Source: Filomicrobium sp. (GTDB taxonomy: Bacteria > Pseudomonadota > Alphaproteobacteria > Rhizobiales > Hyphomicrobiaceae). Taken from it: a DNA stretch of 48,071 nt. Positions 8,106-16,569 of the stretch are shown here, piece after piece (position 1 is the first letter of the stretch; the number at the start of each line of letters is the position of its first letter). Made by a program: the position numbers and the translations under genes. The DNA lies in NCBI GenBank assembly GCA_029287535.1, contig JARFQY010000252.1:1-48071 (forward strand), given 5' to 3'. A model generated the notes under the pieces. The model made no database searches and was not told the DNA's origin. It saw only the letters and a program-made list of their open reading frames with translations.

Positions 8106-8930
8106 ATGTCCCAAGCATGTAATTTCCGGCGGACCCATGTTGGTCTTCGCCGTCCGGCCGCAATAAGTGCCGCCGTACTCTCCTCCATCGTTCTGCTCAC
8201 ATTTCAAGCCCGCGCGGAGCCGTTTGAATTCGACAATGATGGCAGCGCGGTCGCTCCGATCGAAATCGTCGAGCCATCAACACCGATGACCGAATTCGAA
8301 ACGGAGAGCCCGGCGGTCGCCGACGAGCCCTTTCCCGTCGACCCGATGATTGAGGCCGCGAACGAACCGGTCCCTGCCGATCCGATGATAGAAGCGGCCG
8401 TCGAAGAAGCCGAAACCGAATCCGTCGGAGGCCCGGAGACTGGCGATGTTGGCTCAGCCAATACGACTGCCGGACCGTCGGTTGAAACAGCTGCAAAGCC
8501 GGCCTCGAAACAGCCCGAAAAGGCTGCCTCGCGGCCTGATGGCGAAACAGATATCTTTAACGAGTGGTCAAGAAAGAAATTCAAGCGCCGGCGCGAGGAA
8601 AAACCGCATCCGCTTGCCGCTGCTCGTCCCGATCACTTCGTGGTCGTATGCCAGGCCAACTGCGACGAGGAAAAGGTGCACGTCGTCTATCTGGAACGCA
8701 TGGATGCCCGCGGGCCGGTCAACGAGAAACCGATCAAATCTGGAATCGTTGCTGGGACCAAAGCCATCGACTGCGTTGGTGGGTGTTACACCAAGCAGGA
8801 ATCCTACGCGTCCGCTTCGGGCGTGCAGGGGGGGGGCGACCAGAATGGCTGGGTGACCAACGTCAAGAAGAATACCCCGGAAAAAGAGGGAACTTCTGGC
8901 GAAGGCCGCTGGTACGACCGCATCAACTAA
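8106..8930 (+). CDS. Secreted hypothetical protein with an acidic repeat region
   Basis: 274 residues: an N-terminal signal segment (AAVLSSIVLLTFQARA), a long acidic Glu/Pro/Ala-rich region with a near-perfect tandem repeat (EPFPVDPMIEAA then EPVPADPMIEAA), a basic patch (RKKFKRRREEK) and a more ordered C-terminal part with four cysteines (VCQANCDEEKV and DCVGGCYTKQ) that could pair or bind a metal. The acidic-then-basic layout suggests an envelope protein with a flexible stalk. Family not recognised. A strong terminator follows 25 bases after the stop. Confidence 0.6.
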   Translation: MSQACNFRRTHVGLRRPAAISAAVLSSIVLLTFQARAEPFEFDNDGSAVAPIEIVEPSTPMTEFETESPAVADEPFPVDPMIEAANEPVPADPMIEAAVEEAETESVGGPETGDVGSANTTAGPSVETAAKPASKQPEKAASRPDGETDIFNEWSRKKFKRRREEKPHPLAAARPDHFVVVCQANCDEEKVHVVYLERMDARGPVNEKPIKSGIVAGTKAIDCVGGCYTKQESYASASGVQGGGDQNGWVTNVKKNTPEKEGTSGEGRWYDRIN

Positions 8931-8955
8931 GCTCCCGCGAACCGCGAATGTCTCG

Positions 8956-8993
8956 AACGCTCCAGGCGCATGCGCCCGGAGCGTTTTTTTTTC
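8956..8993 (+). terminator. Strong rho-independent terminator
   Basis: The arms AACGCTCC and GGAGCGTT enclose a second nested stem, GGCGCATGCGCC, giving a long GC-rich hairpin directly followed by a run of T from 8984. It ends the transcript of the secreted protein at 8106-8930. Confidence 0.9.
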
Positions 8994-9127
8994 ATATCGT
9001 CCTGGAAGTGTTTCGCTTGGAACAGAAGCTCGGTGCCAAGCCGTCCATTGTTGCGCGATGCAGAAGGCGGGACGTCGGATGCAAAAGAATCACGTTGATT
9101 TTCGCGAACATTGGAGAACGACTAGAG

Positions 9128-9457
9128 ATGAACATGAAATCACTTGCGTATTCCGCCGTTCTGGGCGGTGCGATTGCCTTTGCCGCAATGGCTGGTGGGA
9201 TGTCTCAGGCTGAAGCCGCCGGCGTCAAGAACCTCACGAACCTGAACGGCGTCGTCACGCACAGCAACGTCCAGGAGGTCGGCGGTCGTCGCGGCCGCAA
9301 GTTCCGCAGGTTTCGCCTCGGCCGCTTCAACAACTACTACGCCGACCGTTTCTATGGCGATCGTTTCCAAGGTTGCGGCTTCTACAAGTCGCAGTGGCAT
9401 AAGACGGGTTTCTTCCACTGGAAAAAGAAGTTCTACCTCTGCAAAGGCTGGTGGTGA
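9128..9457 (+). CDS. Small basic, aromatic-rich secreted protein
   Basis: 109 residues. A typical signal peptide (AYSAVLGGAIAFAAMAGG, cleavage near AEAAG) is followed by about 77 residues that are strikingly rich in Arg, Lys, Phe, Tyr and Trp (GGRRGRKFRRFRLGRFNNYY; FFHWKKKFYLCKGWW) with two cysteines. The gene stands between two strong terminators, so it is a single-gene transcript. GGAG at 9113-9116 is the likely ribosome binding site. Not recognised; the make-up would suit a cell-surface or membrane-interacting peptide, which is inference only. Confidence 0.65.
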   Translation: MNMKSLAYSAVLGGAIAFAAMAGGMSQAEAAGVKNLTNLNGVVTHSNVQEVGGRRGRKFRRFRLGRFNNYYADRFYGDRFQGCGFYKSQWHKTGFFHWKKKFYLCKGWW

Positions 9458-9477
9458 TTGAACACAGCCGCAGGAGG

Positions 9478-9513
9478 CCCCCGGATGCATCGGCGTCCGG
9501 GGGTTTTTGTTTT
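9478..9513 (+). terminator. Strong rho-independent terminator
   Basis: An 11-bp stem, CCCCCGGATGC paired with GCGTCCGGGGG (one G-T pair), closes on the 4-base loop ATCG and is followed by TTTTTGTTTT. It lies about 20 bases after the stop of the basic secreted protein. Confidence 0.92.
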
Positions 9514-9516
9514 CCG

Positions 9517-9759
9517 TTACACGGGAGACGGCGCCCAGAGCGGGCAGGAAGAATATCCGAGCCGGTTGTCTGGGGAGTACAGATAGCCACGCTGGAACAC
9601 TCCGGTCCCGTTGAAGTATGTGCAGCGGATTGCCGGGCGGCTGTGGCCTACCGCGACATGTGGCGCGGTTTGCCAGACGATGATCCCCCAGCTCGAGGCG
9701 ACGAGACCCAGCCAAGCCAGAATCAATAGACAGACCGAAGTTGTCAGCGCGCGCCGCAT
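9517..9759 (-). CDS. Small membrane-anchored or secreted hypothetical protein
   Basis: 80 residues starting MRRALTTSVCLLILAWLGLV, an N-terminal hydrophobic segment suited to a signal anchor, then a hydrophilic part with two cysteines (IRCTYFNGTG and YSSCPLW) that could form a disulfide. It follows the mutase gene on the same strand after about 30 bases and may be co-transcribed with it. A GTG at 9771 in the same frame would add four residues. Family not recognised; the compact gene position and clean signal segment argue that it is real. Confidence 0.55.
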   Translation of the reverse strand: MRRALTTSVCLLILAWLGLVASSWGIIVWQTAPHVAVGHSRPAIRCTYFNGTGVFQRGYLYSPDNRLGYSSCPLWAPSPV

Positions 9760-9789
9760 GATCCCAATCACGAGCTTTGACGGTGGGCC

Positions 9790-11949
9790 CTACTCCGCTG
9801 CTTCCTTCGAATGGCCAAGCTGCTGGTTGAGTTTTTCGATAAGGTCGGCGGCCGCTTCGGGGATGTTGGTCCCTGGCCCGAACACGGCCTTGGCGCCGGA
9901 CGCAAACAGCTCATCATAATCAGCTGGCGGGATCACGCCGCCGACAACAATCATGATGTCGCCCCTGCCCTGCGCTTCGAGCGCCGTTTTGAGTTCCGGC
10001 ACCAGGGTAAGATGACCTGCCGCCAGCGACGACACGCCAACGATGTGGACATCATTTTCGAGAGCCTGCCGCGCTGCCTCTTCCGGTGTCGCGAACAGGG
10101 CACCGATATCGACATCAAAGCCGAGGTCCGCGAACGCGGACGCAATCACTTTTTGACCGCGGTCATGTCCATCCTGTCCCATCTTCGCGATCAGTATTCG
10201 CGGCCGCCGTCCTTCGTTGCCCTCAAAAGTTTCGACCATCTTGAGGACACGATCGATATTCCGGTTCACAGACTGCGCCTCCGCTCGGTAGACACCCGAA
10301 ATAGCGCGAATTTCAGCGCGGTGACGGGTGAAGACCTTCTCCATTGCATCCGAGATTTCTCCAACGGTCGCTTTCTGGCGCGCCGCCGCGACCGCCAGTT
10401 CCAGCAGGTTGGCGTCCGCCGAGGCGCCATTCGTCAGGGCCGTCAAAGCGGCTTGGACGTCCGCCTCGTTGCGCTCCGCCCGCAGCCGTTCCAGCTTTTC
10501 GATCTGCTGGGTCCGGACGGCATTGTTGTCCACTTTCAGGAGTTCAATATCAGCGTCGTTTTCGACACGGTACTTGTTGACCCCGACGATCGTCTGCTGA
10601 CCTGAATCAATCCGTGCCTGGGTGCGCGCGGCCGCCTCCTCGATGCGCATCTTCGGAATACCCGCGGCGATCGCCTTGGCCATGCCGCCGAGCTTTTCAG
10701 CTTCCTCGATATGCACGAGCGCCCGCGCCGCAAGGTCATGCGTCAGACGCTCCACGTAGGCGCTGCCACCCCATGGGTCCGCGATCCGGCAGGTGCCGCT
10801 TTCCTGCTGCAGGAACAGCTGTGTATTTCGCGCGATGCGCGCCGAAAAATCAGTCGGCAGCGCGATGGCTTCATCGAGACCATTGGTGTGCAGCGACTGC
10901 GTATGGCCTTGCGTCGCAGCCATCGCCTCGATCGCCGTACGGATGACATTGTTGAAGACGTCCTGCGCGGTCAGCGACCAGCCCGAGGTCTGTGAGTGCG
11001 TACGAAGGGACAGCGAGCGCGGGTTCTCGGGTGCGAATTCCTCCTTGATCATTTTCGCCCACAGCAGCCGCGCGGCACGCAGCTTTGCCACCTCCATGAA
11101 GAAGTTCATGCCGATCGCCCAGAAGAACGACAGCCGTGGCGCGAACCGGTCGATCGGCAGCCCCGCAGCAACGCCCGCGCGGGCATACTGGACACCGTCG
11201 GCCAACGTGTAGGCAAGCTCGAGATCGGCCGTCGCGCCGGCTTCCTGCATGTGATAGCCGGAAATCGAAATGGAGTTGAACTTCGGCATGTTGGAGCTGG
11301 TGTAACCGAAGATGTCCGAGATGATCCGCATCGAGGGGGCAGGTGGATAGATGTACGTATTGCGGACCATGAATTCTTTGAGAATGTCGTTTTGGATGGT
11401 CCCCGACAGCTTGTCTGCACCGACGCCCTGCTCTTCGCCCGCGACAATGAACAATGCCAACACCGGCAGCACCGCACCGTTCATGGTCATTGAAACCGAC
11501 ATCTGCGACAGGTCGATGCCGGAGAACAGTGTGCGCATGTCGTAGATGGAATCGATGGCCACGCCGGCCATACCGACGTCGCCCTTCACCCGCGGGTGAT
11601 CGGAATCGTAGCCGCGGTGCGTGGCCAGATCGAACGCCACCGAAAGTCCCTTCTGCCCGGCCGAGATATTGCGCCGGTAGAACGCGTTTGACTCTTCGGC
11701 CGTCGAAAAGCCGGCATATTGCCGGATCGTCCATGGCTGGGCCGCGTACATTGCTGGGTAGGGCCCACGAAGGAAGGGGGCGATGCCCGGATACGTCTCA
11801 AGGAAGTCGAGTCCTTCGAGATCGGCTTCACCGTAGACCGGCTTGACGTCAATTCCCTCGGGTGTCGTCCAAGTCGAAGCGTCCGGTGTCACTTTCGGCG
11901 CCTTAGCGTCCGCAAAGTCGATGGTCGTGAAATCGGGAATCTGAGTCAT
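9790..11949 (-). CDS. Methylmalonyl-CoA mutase, adenosylcobalamin-dependent
   Basis: 719 residues, the full length of the homodimer-type or large-subunit mutase. The N-terminal catalytic barrel includes [18 protein letters not shown] and the substrate-region stretch [18 protein letters not shown]. The C-terminal cobalamin domain has the base-off motif GQDGHDRG (Asp-x-His-x-x-Gly, about residue 600) and [16 protein letters not shown]. It interconverts methylmalonyl-CoA and succinyl-CoA, in serine-cycle methylotrophs as part of the ethylmalonyl-CoA pathway. It is encoded away from meaB. I see no typical cobalamin riboswitch in the 310 bases upstream. Confidence 0.96.
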   Translation of the reverse strand: MTQIPDFTTIDFADAKAPKVTPDASTWTTPEGIDVKPVYGEADLEGLDFLETYPGIAPFLRGPYPAMYAAQPWTIRQYAGFSTAEESNAFYRRNISAGQKGLSVAFDLATHRGYDSDHPRVKGDVGMAGVAIDSIYDMRTLFSGIDLSQMSVSMTMNGAVLPVLALFIVAGEEQGVGADKLSGTIQNDILKEFMVRNTYIYPPAPSMRIISDIFGYTSSNMPKFNSISISGYHMQEAGATADLELAYTLADGVQYARAGVAAGLPIDRFAPRLSFFWAIGMNFFMEVAKLRAARLLWAKMIKEEFAPENPRSLSLRTHSQTSGWSLTAQDVFNNVIRTAIEAMAATQGHTQSLHTNGLDEAIALPTDFSARIARNTQLFLQQESGTCRIADPWGGSAYVERLTHDLAARALVHIEEAEKLGGMAKAIAAGIPKMRIEEAAARTQARIDSGQQTIVGVNKYRVENDADIELLKVDNNAVRTQQIEKLERLRAERNEADVQAALTALTNGASADANLLELAVAAARQKATVGEISDAMEKVFTRHRAEIRAISGVYRAEAQSVNRNIDRVLKMVETFEGNEGRRPRILIAKMGQDGHDRGQKVIASAFADLGFDVDIGALFATPEEAARQALENDVHIVGVSSLAAGHLTLVPELKTALEAQGRGDIMIVVGGVIPPADYDELFASGAKAVFGPGTNIPEAAADLIEKLNQQLGHSKEAAE

Positions 11950-12259
11950 TTTCGTCTGCGACCTCGCGGCGATCAGTTTTTGTTTCCGTGTCGATCAGGC
12001 TTAGCGCCCCGGTGCCAGTCTGGAAATAATCCAACAGTTGTGGTGGCCATTCGCGATCGGGGCTTCAAACCGCCTGATTTAGAATCTCTCCGTAAACATC
12101 ACGAGAACTTCGATTTCCAACGCGTTCAAGGGTGATTATATCAGTCGCAGCCGCAAATGACACGCCTCCCCCGTCCTCGTCATGTCAGCTCGGCGGCGCC
12201 CGTTGGAGCACGCTGTTCGGTGAACTAAGTTTTTGAGCAGAATAAGAAAAGGGCCGTGT
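11950..12259. other. Divergent intergenic region between mutase and CXXCW genes
   Basis: These 310 bases separate two divergent genes and should carry both promoters. Part of the middle is AT-richer than the flanks. I find no gene, no clear hairpin and no recognisable riboswitch. Confidence 0.4.
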
Positions 12260-12811
12260 ATGCAACTCAAGCTCGTTGTCGTTCTCACAGCCTTCCTGGC
12301 ATTGGCGGTTCTCGGAGCAGTTGAAGCGGCCGAAACCGTACCCGAGCCGGCCGATTACCGCGCCGAGAACTACCGTGCTCCCGTCCCTTCCACCCTGAAG
12401 GGCGCCCAGGTGATCGATACCGACCAGGCAGAACTGCTGGCAAAAAAGGACGATGTCATCTTCATCGACGTCTACCCCCAGGCCCCGAAGCCCCCGAACT
12501 TGCCGAAAAGCACGGTCTGGCGTGCACCCAAGCATGAAACCATGAAGGGCGCTTACTGGTTGCCGAACGTCGGTTACGGCGTGCTCAACCCGACCTTTAC
12601 CGCCTACTTCAAGGATCAGCTCACGAAACTGACCGGTGGCGACAAGAAGAAGCCGCTTGTCTTCTTCTGCCTCCGCGATTGCTGGATGAGCTGGAACGCG
12701 GCCAAGCGCGCACTGGAATGGGGTCACGAACACGTGCTCTGGTTCCCCGACGGCACCGACGGCTGGCGCGAATGGAATCTGCCAACGCAGATGAAGACGC
12801 CCGAACAGTGA
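12260..12811 (+). CDS. PQQ-dependent catabolism-associated CXXCW-motif protein (rhodanese-like, secreted)
   Basis: 183 residues with a signal peptide (LVVVLTAFLALAVLGAVEA) and a rhodanese-like domain whose active-site loop is FFCLRDCWMSW, the Cys-x-x-Cys-Trp signature of a family found beside PQQ-dependent alcohol oxidation genes (TIGR03865-type). DVIFIDVYPQ and the C-terminal WGHEHVLWFPDGTDGW fit that family. It probably works in the periplasm on thiol or sulfur chemistry linked to quinoprotein function; the exact reaction is unknown. ATG at 12260 is preferred over a TTG at 12233 because it begins the signal peptide and follows AAAAGGG. It converges on the DUF447 gene. Confidence 0.85.
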   Translation: MQLKLVVVLTAFLALAVLGAVEAAETVPEPADYRAENYRAPVPSTLKGAQVIDTDQAELLAKKDDVIFIDVYPQAPKPPNLPKSTVWRAPKHETMKGAYWLPNVGYGVLNPTFTAYFKDQLTKLTGGDKKKPLVFFCLRDCWMSWNAAKRALEWGHEHVLWFPDGTDGWREWNLPTQMKTPEQ

Positions 12812-12857
12812 GCGGCGATATTTACTTTGACCGGCTCCGCTGAGCTCGTCGCACCGC

Positions 12858-13421
12858 TCAAACCGTCTCCCGCCACGCCTCGACCTTTTCCATCAGCCAG
12901 CCCCAGGCTTCTTCCTCGCGCTCGCCGGCCGTCTTCGAAATCGCGATCTGCAGATACTCCAGCTCGCTTTCGACCTTCTCGCGCGGCAGCATCTTCAGCC
13001 GCGACACCAGCACGGCGGCTTCCAGAACCGCGGCCTGCGCCCGGTTATAGCCGGTCCACGGCTTGTGCCCCGCCCGGTAGATCGCCCGACAGTGGAATCG
13101 CGGACGAACGTCGTCGTCCTCAAGGCGTTCCACCTTCAACTCCCAATGCGAGAGCGCAGCCTTCAGCACCGCACCGTCGACTTTCTCGGCCCGCTTCATC
13201 GGCCAGTTCTTACGTCCGGTCAGACAGCCCGCGAAGATGCGCACGTCATCAACATGATTGGCGACGGCGCACGGGTTCTCACGCAGATTATCCAGTGTCG
13301 TCGATGGCGAGAACGGCGCGATGATCCAGTGGTCGCCGGCTTCAATCAGCCCCAGGGGTGCGACGTGGACCTGCCCGCTCTTCGCCCGCGTTGTGACAAT
13401 CGTTTCAACGATCAGCGGCAT
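12858..13421 (-). CDS. DUF447 family protein of the H4MPT/methanofuran gene set
   Basis: 187 residues beginning MPLIVETIVTTRAKSGQVHV, the flavin-reductase-like split-barrel opening of the DUF447 family, with HVAPLGL, the central TLDNLRENPCAVANHVDD and a helical C-terminal region. Homologues occur in methanogenic archaea and in bacteria with the H4MPT pathway. FMN binding is likely by fold; the reaction is not established. It is the last gene of the ten-gene leftward operon, 30 bases after the DHPS-like gene, which supports a job in C1 cofactor synthesis. Confidence 0.8.
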   Translation of the reverse strand: MPLIVETIVTTRAKSGQVHVAPLGLIEAGDHWIIAPFSPSTTLDNLRENPCAVANHVDDVRIFAGCLTGRKNWPMKRAEKVDGAVLKAALSHWELKVERLEDDDVRPRFHCRAIYRAGHKPWTGYNRAQAAVLEAAVLVSRLKMLPREKVESELEYLQIAISKTAGEREEEAWGWLMEKVEAWRETV

Positions 13422-13451
13422 GGGGACCTCCCTAGTTGGTCGTGTTCTGTC

Positions 13452-14915
13452 TTATGCCTTGTCGTCGCGGCGCTTGTTGGCACCGGTTTTAGCAGCTTTG
13501 GCCGCCTTTCGATCCATCTCTTTCTTCTCCCGGGCTGCGCGCAGCGTGGCGCCCTCGGGGGCGTGGTGGATTTTGTCTTCATCTGGCGCATCAGCGGCGA
13601 CGCCCCAGTCCAGCGGCCGATCCTGAGTGTAGCGCTTGCCGAGCCGTTGCGCGATCTCCGCTTTCGCCAGTTCATAGCCCAGATAGAAGGCATGGGAAGC
13701 GTCATCATCCACCCCGAGTTTCGGATAAAGCTCGAAAGGGTCTTTGGCGGAATGGTGCCCGAAGCGATTGTAGACGTGGACACCATCGCTGGAGGCTTCA
13801 ATACGGAAGTTGGCGTCGCGTATCGCTTTGGCTGTCTCCGCGATCTCCTCCGGCGTTTGCGAGATCGGCAGCAATTCGTGCAATGACAGCAATCCGCCGC
13901 CGTAACCTTTCGGCAGTGCACCATCCTCCCGCGCACGGTACATCAGCCGCCGTGCGGCATCGTGTTCTTCAACGGTGCGCCGAGTATGCGGCGAGACCTG
14001 CACGATCAAGACGTTGCGGATTTCAAGCTCGGAGCAGATCCCCAACAACAGCGCCGTAAGGCCTTGGCTATCCGCTTCCGTCAGCTCCGTCAGATTGCCG
14101 GTGCCCATCAGGATCTCCACGTCCGGTCGGCGTCGCCGAAGCTCCGCATAACGCTCCAAGGAAGCCATGAAGCCAAAGTGGATTGGGTCGAGGATGGGGT
14201 CGGCGAGATGCTTGAGGCCAAGCGCATTGGCTTTGTCGATGGCTCGGATAAGAGAGTCGAGATCGCCATGTGGTTTGGGCACCAGAACCGGTATGCAATC
14301 AGTCCCCGCCACCGCATCAAGGTTCGTTTCATCAAGACTGAGCACGAAATCCGCGCCCGCGGCGGCTCCGCGTCTCAGTTCTTCGGCATCACCGGAGTCG
14401 ACGCTGACCTTCAGTCCCTCCGACTTGAGTGCCCGCACCGTCTCTTCCAATTGGGGAAACGCGACGTCCGGCCGGCAGCCGATGTCGATGACGTCGGCGC
14501 CAGCCGCACGGTAGGCCCGCGCCCGCGCCAAGACCTCCTCAAGTGGGACCTCTGGAGCTTCGACGATCTCCGCGAAAATGTTGATGTCATAGCCACTGAG
14601 GTCCGGCGGCTTTGCGCCTCTGCCAAGGAACTGCGGCAGGTCGATCAACTCCTCCGGGCCGAGCGTGAAGGGAACACCGTAATGCTGGGATAGGGCGTCA
14701 AGATCCATTCGTACGCGACCCGGCAGGATAACCCTGTCGGCGGCAAGCGGCGCGTCCAAACGGTTACGCAGGATCTTTTCGGTCATCAGCGCAGCGACCT
14801 TGATGCCGAGGTTGTGCACCGTCCACTCGCCCTCGCGAAGGCCCGCCTCAAGAAGCGTGCTTCTCAGGCGCTTTTCGGCCAGATGGCCGGTTAGGAAGAG
14901 GAGCTTTTCAGACAT
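13452..14915 (-). CDS. Dihydropteroate synthase-related protein (archaeal/methylotroph type)
   Basis: 487 residues. The first ~120 form an extra N-terminal domain (KLLFLTGHLAEKRLRSTLLE). A TIM-barrel related to dihydropteroate synthase follows, with GADVIDIGCRPD, LKVSVDSGDAEEL, ADFVLSLDETN and ILMGTGNLTELTEADS. The final ~25 residues are a Lys/Ala/Arg-rich tail. This family is universal in H4MPT-using bacteria and methanogens and is thought to act in methanopterin-type cofactor synthesis, but it is not the folate enzyme and its reaction is unproven. It overlaps the flavoprotein gene upstream by 25 bases, showing tight coupling. Confidence 0.87.
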   Translation of the reverse strand: MSEKLLFLTGHLAEKRLRSTLLEAGLREGEWTVHNLGIKVAALMTEKILRNRLDAPLAADRVILPGRVRMDLDALSQHYGVPFTLGPEELIDLPQFLGRGAKPPDLSGYDINIFAEIVEAPEVPLEEVLARARAYRAAGADVIDIGCRPDVAFPQLEETVRALKSEGLKVSVDSGDAEELRRGAAAGADFVLSLDETNLDAVAGTDCIPVLVPKPHGDLDSLIRAIDKANALGLKHLADPILDPIHFGFMASLERYAELRRRRPDVEILMGTGNLTELTEADSQGLTALLLGICSELEIRNVLIVQVSPHTRRTVEEHDAARRLMYRAREDGALPKGYGGGLLSLHELLPISQTPEEIAETAKAIRDANFRIEASSDGVHVYNRFGHHSAKDPFELYPKLGVDDDASHAFYLGYELAKAEIAQRLGKRYTQDRPLDWGVAADAPDEDKIHHAPEGATLRAAREKKEMDRKAAKAAKTGANKRRDDKA

Positions 14916-15454
14916 TCGCGCCGCGCTTCTAGCGCCTGTTCGAGCTCACCCACGCTTTCGACCACGGTCGTGTATTCGAAACTCTTCAGTTTTTCGGTGT
15001 TTTCTAGGTCGATGCGGCGCGGGAAGACTTTGACCATATCTTTTGGCGCCTCCGTCAAATCCTCAGGTTTCGTATCGCAGGCGAACACGATCGACGGCAC
15101 CCGGCATTTTCCAGCCTGCGCGTAGACATTGGTGGCTAGGTTGTCCGAGATGCCACACACGCATTTGGCAACGGTATTGGAAGTCGCCGGCGCAATGATC
15201 AAGGTGTGATAAACGCCGTAGTAGAAGCCCCCGACGGGGACCGCGCTTGCCGTGCGGTCTTTGAAGATACGAGTGCCTGCTGGCAGTTCATCCAGGCTCT
15301 GCTTGTACATGTTGAGCACTTCCTCGGCCGCTGCCGACACGAACACGTCGAGTGGCTGCAGCTGGCGCATGAACGCCAGGCTTTCTTTGAAGAAGTGGCC
15401 CGAGCCTGTAAGCGCCCAGCCGAACCTCGGTGTCTCAACGTCTGGTTTTGTCAT
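14891..15454 (-). CDS. Flavoprotein, probable dihydromethanopterin reductase (DmrB-like)
   Basis: 187 residues of the flavodoxin-like HFCD/archaeoflavoprotein type: WALTGSGHFFKES at the start, PVGGFYYGVYHTLIIAPATSNTVAKCVCGISDNLATN in the middle (the FMN and substrate loop) and an ordered C-terminus. The match in length and motif order is to DmrB of bacteria and DmrX of archaea, which reduce dihydromethanopterin to H4MPT, the last step of the cofactor pathway. ATG at 15454 lies 13 bases after the kinase stop; the frame is open to 15508 but that part overlaps the kinase gene. It is within the cofactor operon, which supports the call. Confidence 0.8.
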   Translation of the reverse strand: MTKPDVETPRFGWALTGSGHFFKESLAFMRQLQPLDVFVSAAAEEVLNMYKQSLDELPAGTRIFKDRTASAVPVGGFYYGVYHTLIIAPATSNTVAKCVCGISDNLATNVYAQAGKCRVPSIVFACDTKPEDLTEAPKDMVKVFPRRIDLENTEKLKSFEYTTVVESVGELEQALEARRECLKSSSS

Positions 15455-15467
15455 CACTTGGCACTTA

Positions 15468-16118
15468 TCACGCAGGAGGTTGGGCGTCGACGTCTGCGTC
15501 CACGCCAAGGAAGTTCGCCAGAACGGTCGTTTGGTCCGCCTCGATGATGGTGAAGCTCAATCCGTGCCGTTCAAGCATGTCGGCGCAGACCGGGTCGATC
15601 AACTCCTCCGCGGCAAGACTGGCCGGATCGCGGTTGCCTGCAGGAGGGCGCGATTTCAGGAAGACCAGCGGGAGTCCGCCCAATCGATAGGCTAGCCGAG
15701 CCGCAATCGCATCGGACGTGGCGTGCCACGTTGCCGGCAGATCCGCATCCAATTCGCACTCGCGTAAGGGCAGCCAGATGAGCTTTTGCCCCCGATGGAG
15801 GGCGCTTTCGATATCGCCTAAGGTCTCCAGTTTGCTGAGCGTTGGCGCGTGTTCGGCCATCATGAATGCGTTCTGATGGAGTGCCAGGATCGCCATGCGA
15901 TGGGCGGTGCGGTCGCTGAAACCAAGCCGCGGCTGAGCTTCGCGCACGGCGTCTGCGAAACCACCGCCGCCGGGCACCACGACGAGCGGGCGGCGCGCCC
16001 GCGCGACCACTTTCAAGATGGGCAGCAAAACTTCGGCGCGCCGAGTGATGCTGCCGCCAATCTTCAATATGACGCTTGATGAGTTATCGAGACCAGGCTG
16101 AAGAGCGTCAAAAAACAC
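15468..16118 (-). CDS. Amino-acid-kinase-fold protein, MfnE-like (methanofuran-type cofactor synthesis)
   Basis: About 216 residues of the amino acid kinase superfamily: SVILKIGGSI at the phosphate-binding start, PLVVVPGGGGFADAVRE as the second nucleotide loop, and ATWHATSDAIAARLAYRLG near the substrate site. In methanogens the homologue MfnE phosphorylates the aminomethylfuran phosphate to a diphosphate before coupling. An MfnB gene two genes upstream in the same operon supports this role. The start is uncertain: a GTG at 16118 overlaps the aldolase stop by 11 bases, and a TTG at 16154 would add 12 residues. Neither has a clear ribosome binding site, so translational coupling is likely. Confidence 0.78.
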   Translation of the reverse strand: MFFDALQPGLDNSSSVILKIGGSITRRAEVLLPILKVVARARRPLVVVPGGGGFADAVREAQPRLGFSDRTAHRMAILALHQNAFMMAEHAPTLSKLETLGDIESALHRGQKLIWLPLRECELDADLPATWHATSDAIAARLAYRLGGLPLVFLKSRPPAGNRDPASLAAEELIDPVCADMLERHGLSFTIIEADQTTVLANFLGVDADVDAQPPA

Positions 16119-16533
16119 GTTGAGGTTCTGTGCCTCGCGGGCGGACGATCTCAACGCCGACAGCGCCGGGCCCGCGTTCCAGTTTGTCGATCCGAATGCG
16201 CACCCAGACGATGCGCCGGTCTTCGAGAATGTGCGTTGCGATTTGCTCGGCTATCGTCTCGACCAGATTAATATGGCCCTCCGCCAGTGTCGCATGCACG
16301 GCTTCGACGAGATTGTCATAGGATGGCACCTCGGCGATCTGATCGTGTCTGCTTGAGACCTCCGGTGCGACGGCGGCTTCTATCGAAAACCCGACCTTCT
16401 GCGTGACGCCCTGTTCTTCTTCGTAGACGCCGACGTGGCAGTCGAGGATGAGGTCCCGGATGAAAATCCGATCATATTGTCCTTCTCCTGCACGCTGCTG
16501 CAGCCGTCCGGCAAGGATCGACATTTCCGTCAT
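16108..16533 (-). CDS. Dihydroneopterin-aldolase-like protein (FolB family)
   Basis: 141 residues of the T-fold FolB family: RIFIRDLILDCHVGVYEEEQ, VSFIEAAV-like strand (VGFSIEAAV), SYDNLVEAVH and LVETIAEQIATHIL, with VWVRIRIDKLERGP near the end. FolB cleaves dihydroneopterin to 6-hydroxymethyl-dihydropterin, the branch point shared by folate and methanopterin. Its position between mfnB-like and mfnE-like genes suggests it feeds H4MPT rather than folate; this is inference. ATG at 16533 follows GGGAAG by 7 bases; a TTG at 16548 is less likely. Confidence 0.85.
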   Translation of the reverse strand: MTEMSILAGRLQQRAGEGQYDRIFIRDLILDCHVGVYEEEQGVTQKVGFSIEAAVAPEVSSRHDQIAEVPSYDNLVEAVHATLAEGHINLVETIAEQIATHILEDRRIVWVRIRIDKLERGPGAVGVEIVRPRGTEPQRVF

Positions 16534-16569
16534 GTATGTACTTCCCAAGCAAGTCTGTGAGTTTGCGCC

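Noticed and set aside
9811-10605. Long rightward frame inside the methylmalonyl-CoA mutase gene
   Set aside because: It is antisense to a clearly conserved enzyme; the high GC content keeps the opposite strand open.
11950-12259. Possible cobalamin riboswitch before the mutase gene
   Set aside because: I looked for a B12-box-like stretch and a large leader structure and saw none.
13065-13886. Long rightward frame across the DUF447 and DHPS-like genes
   Set aside because: It is antisense to two recognisable genes with normal codon use and lacks a signal or motif.
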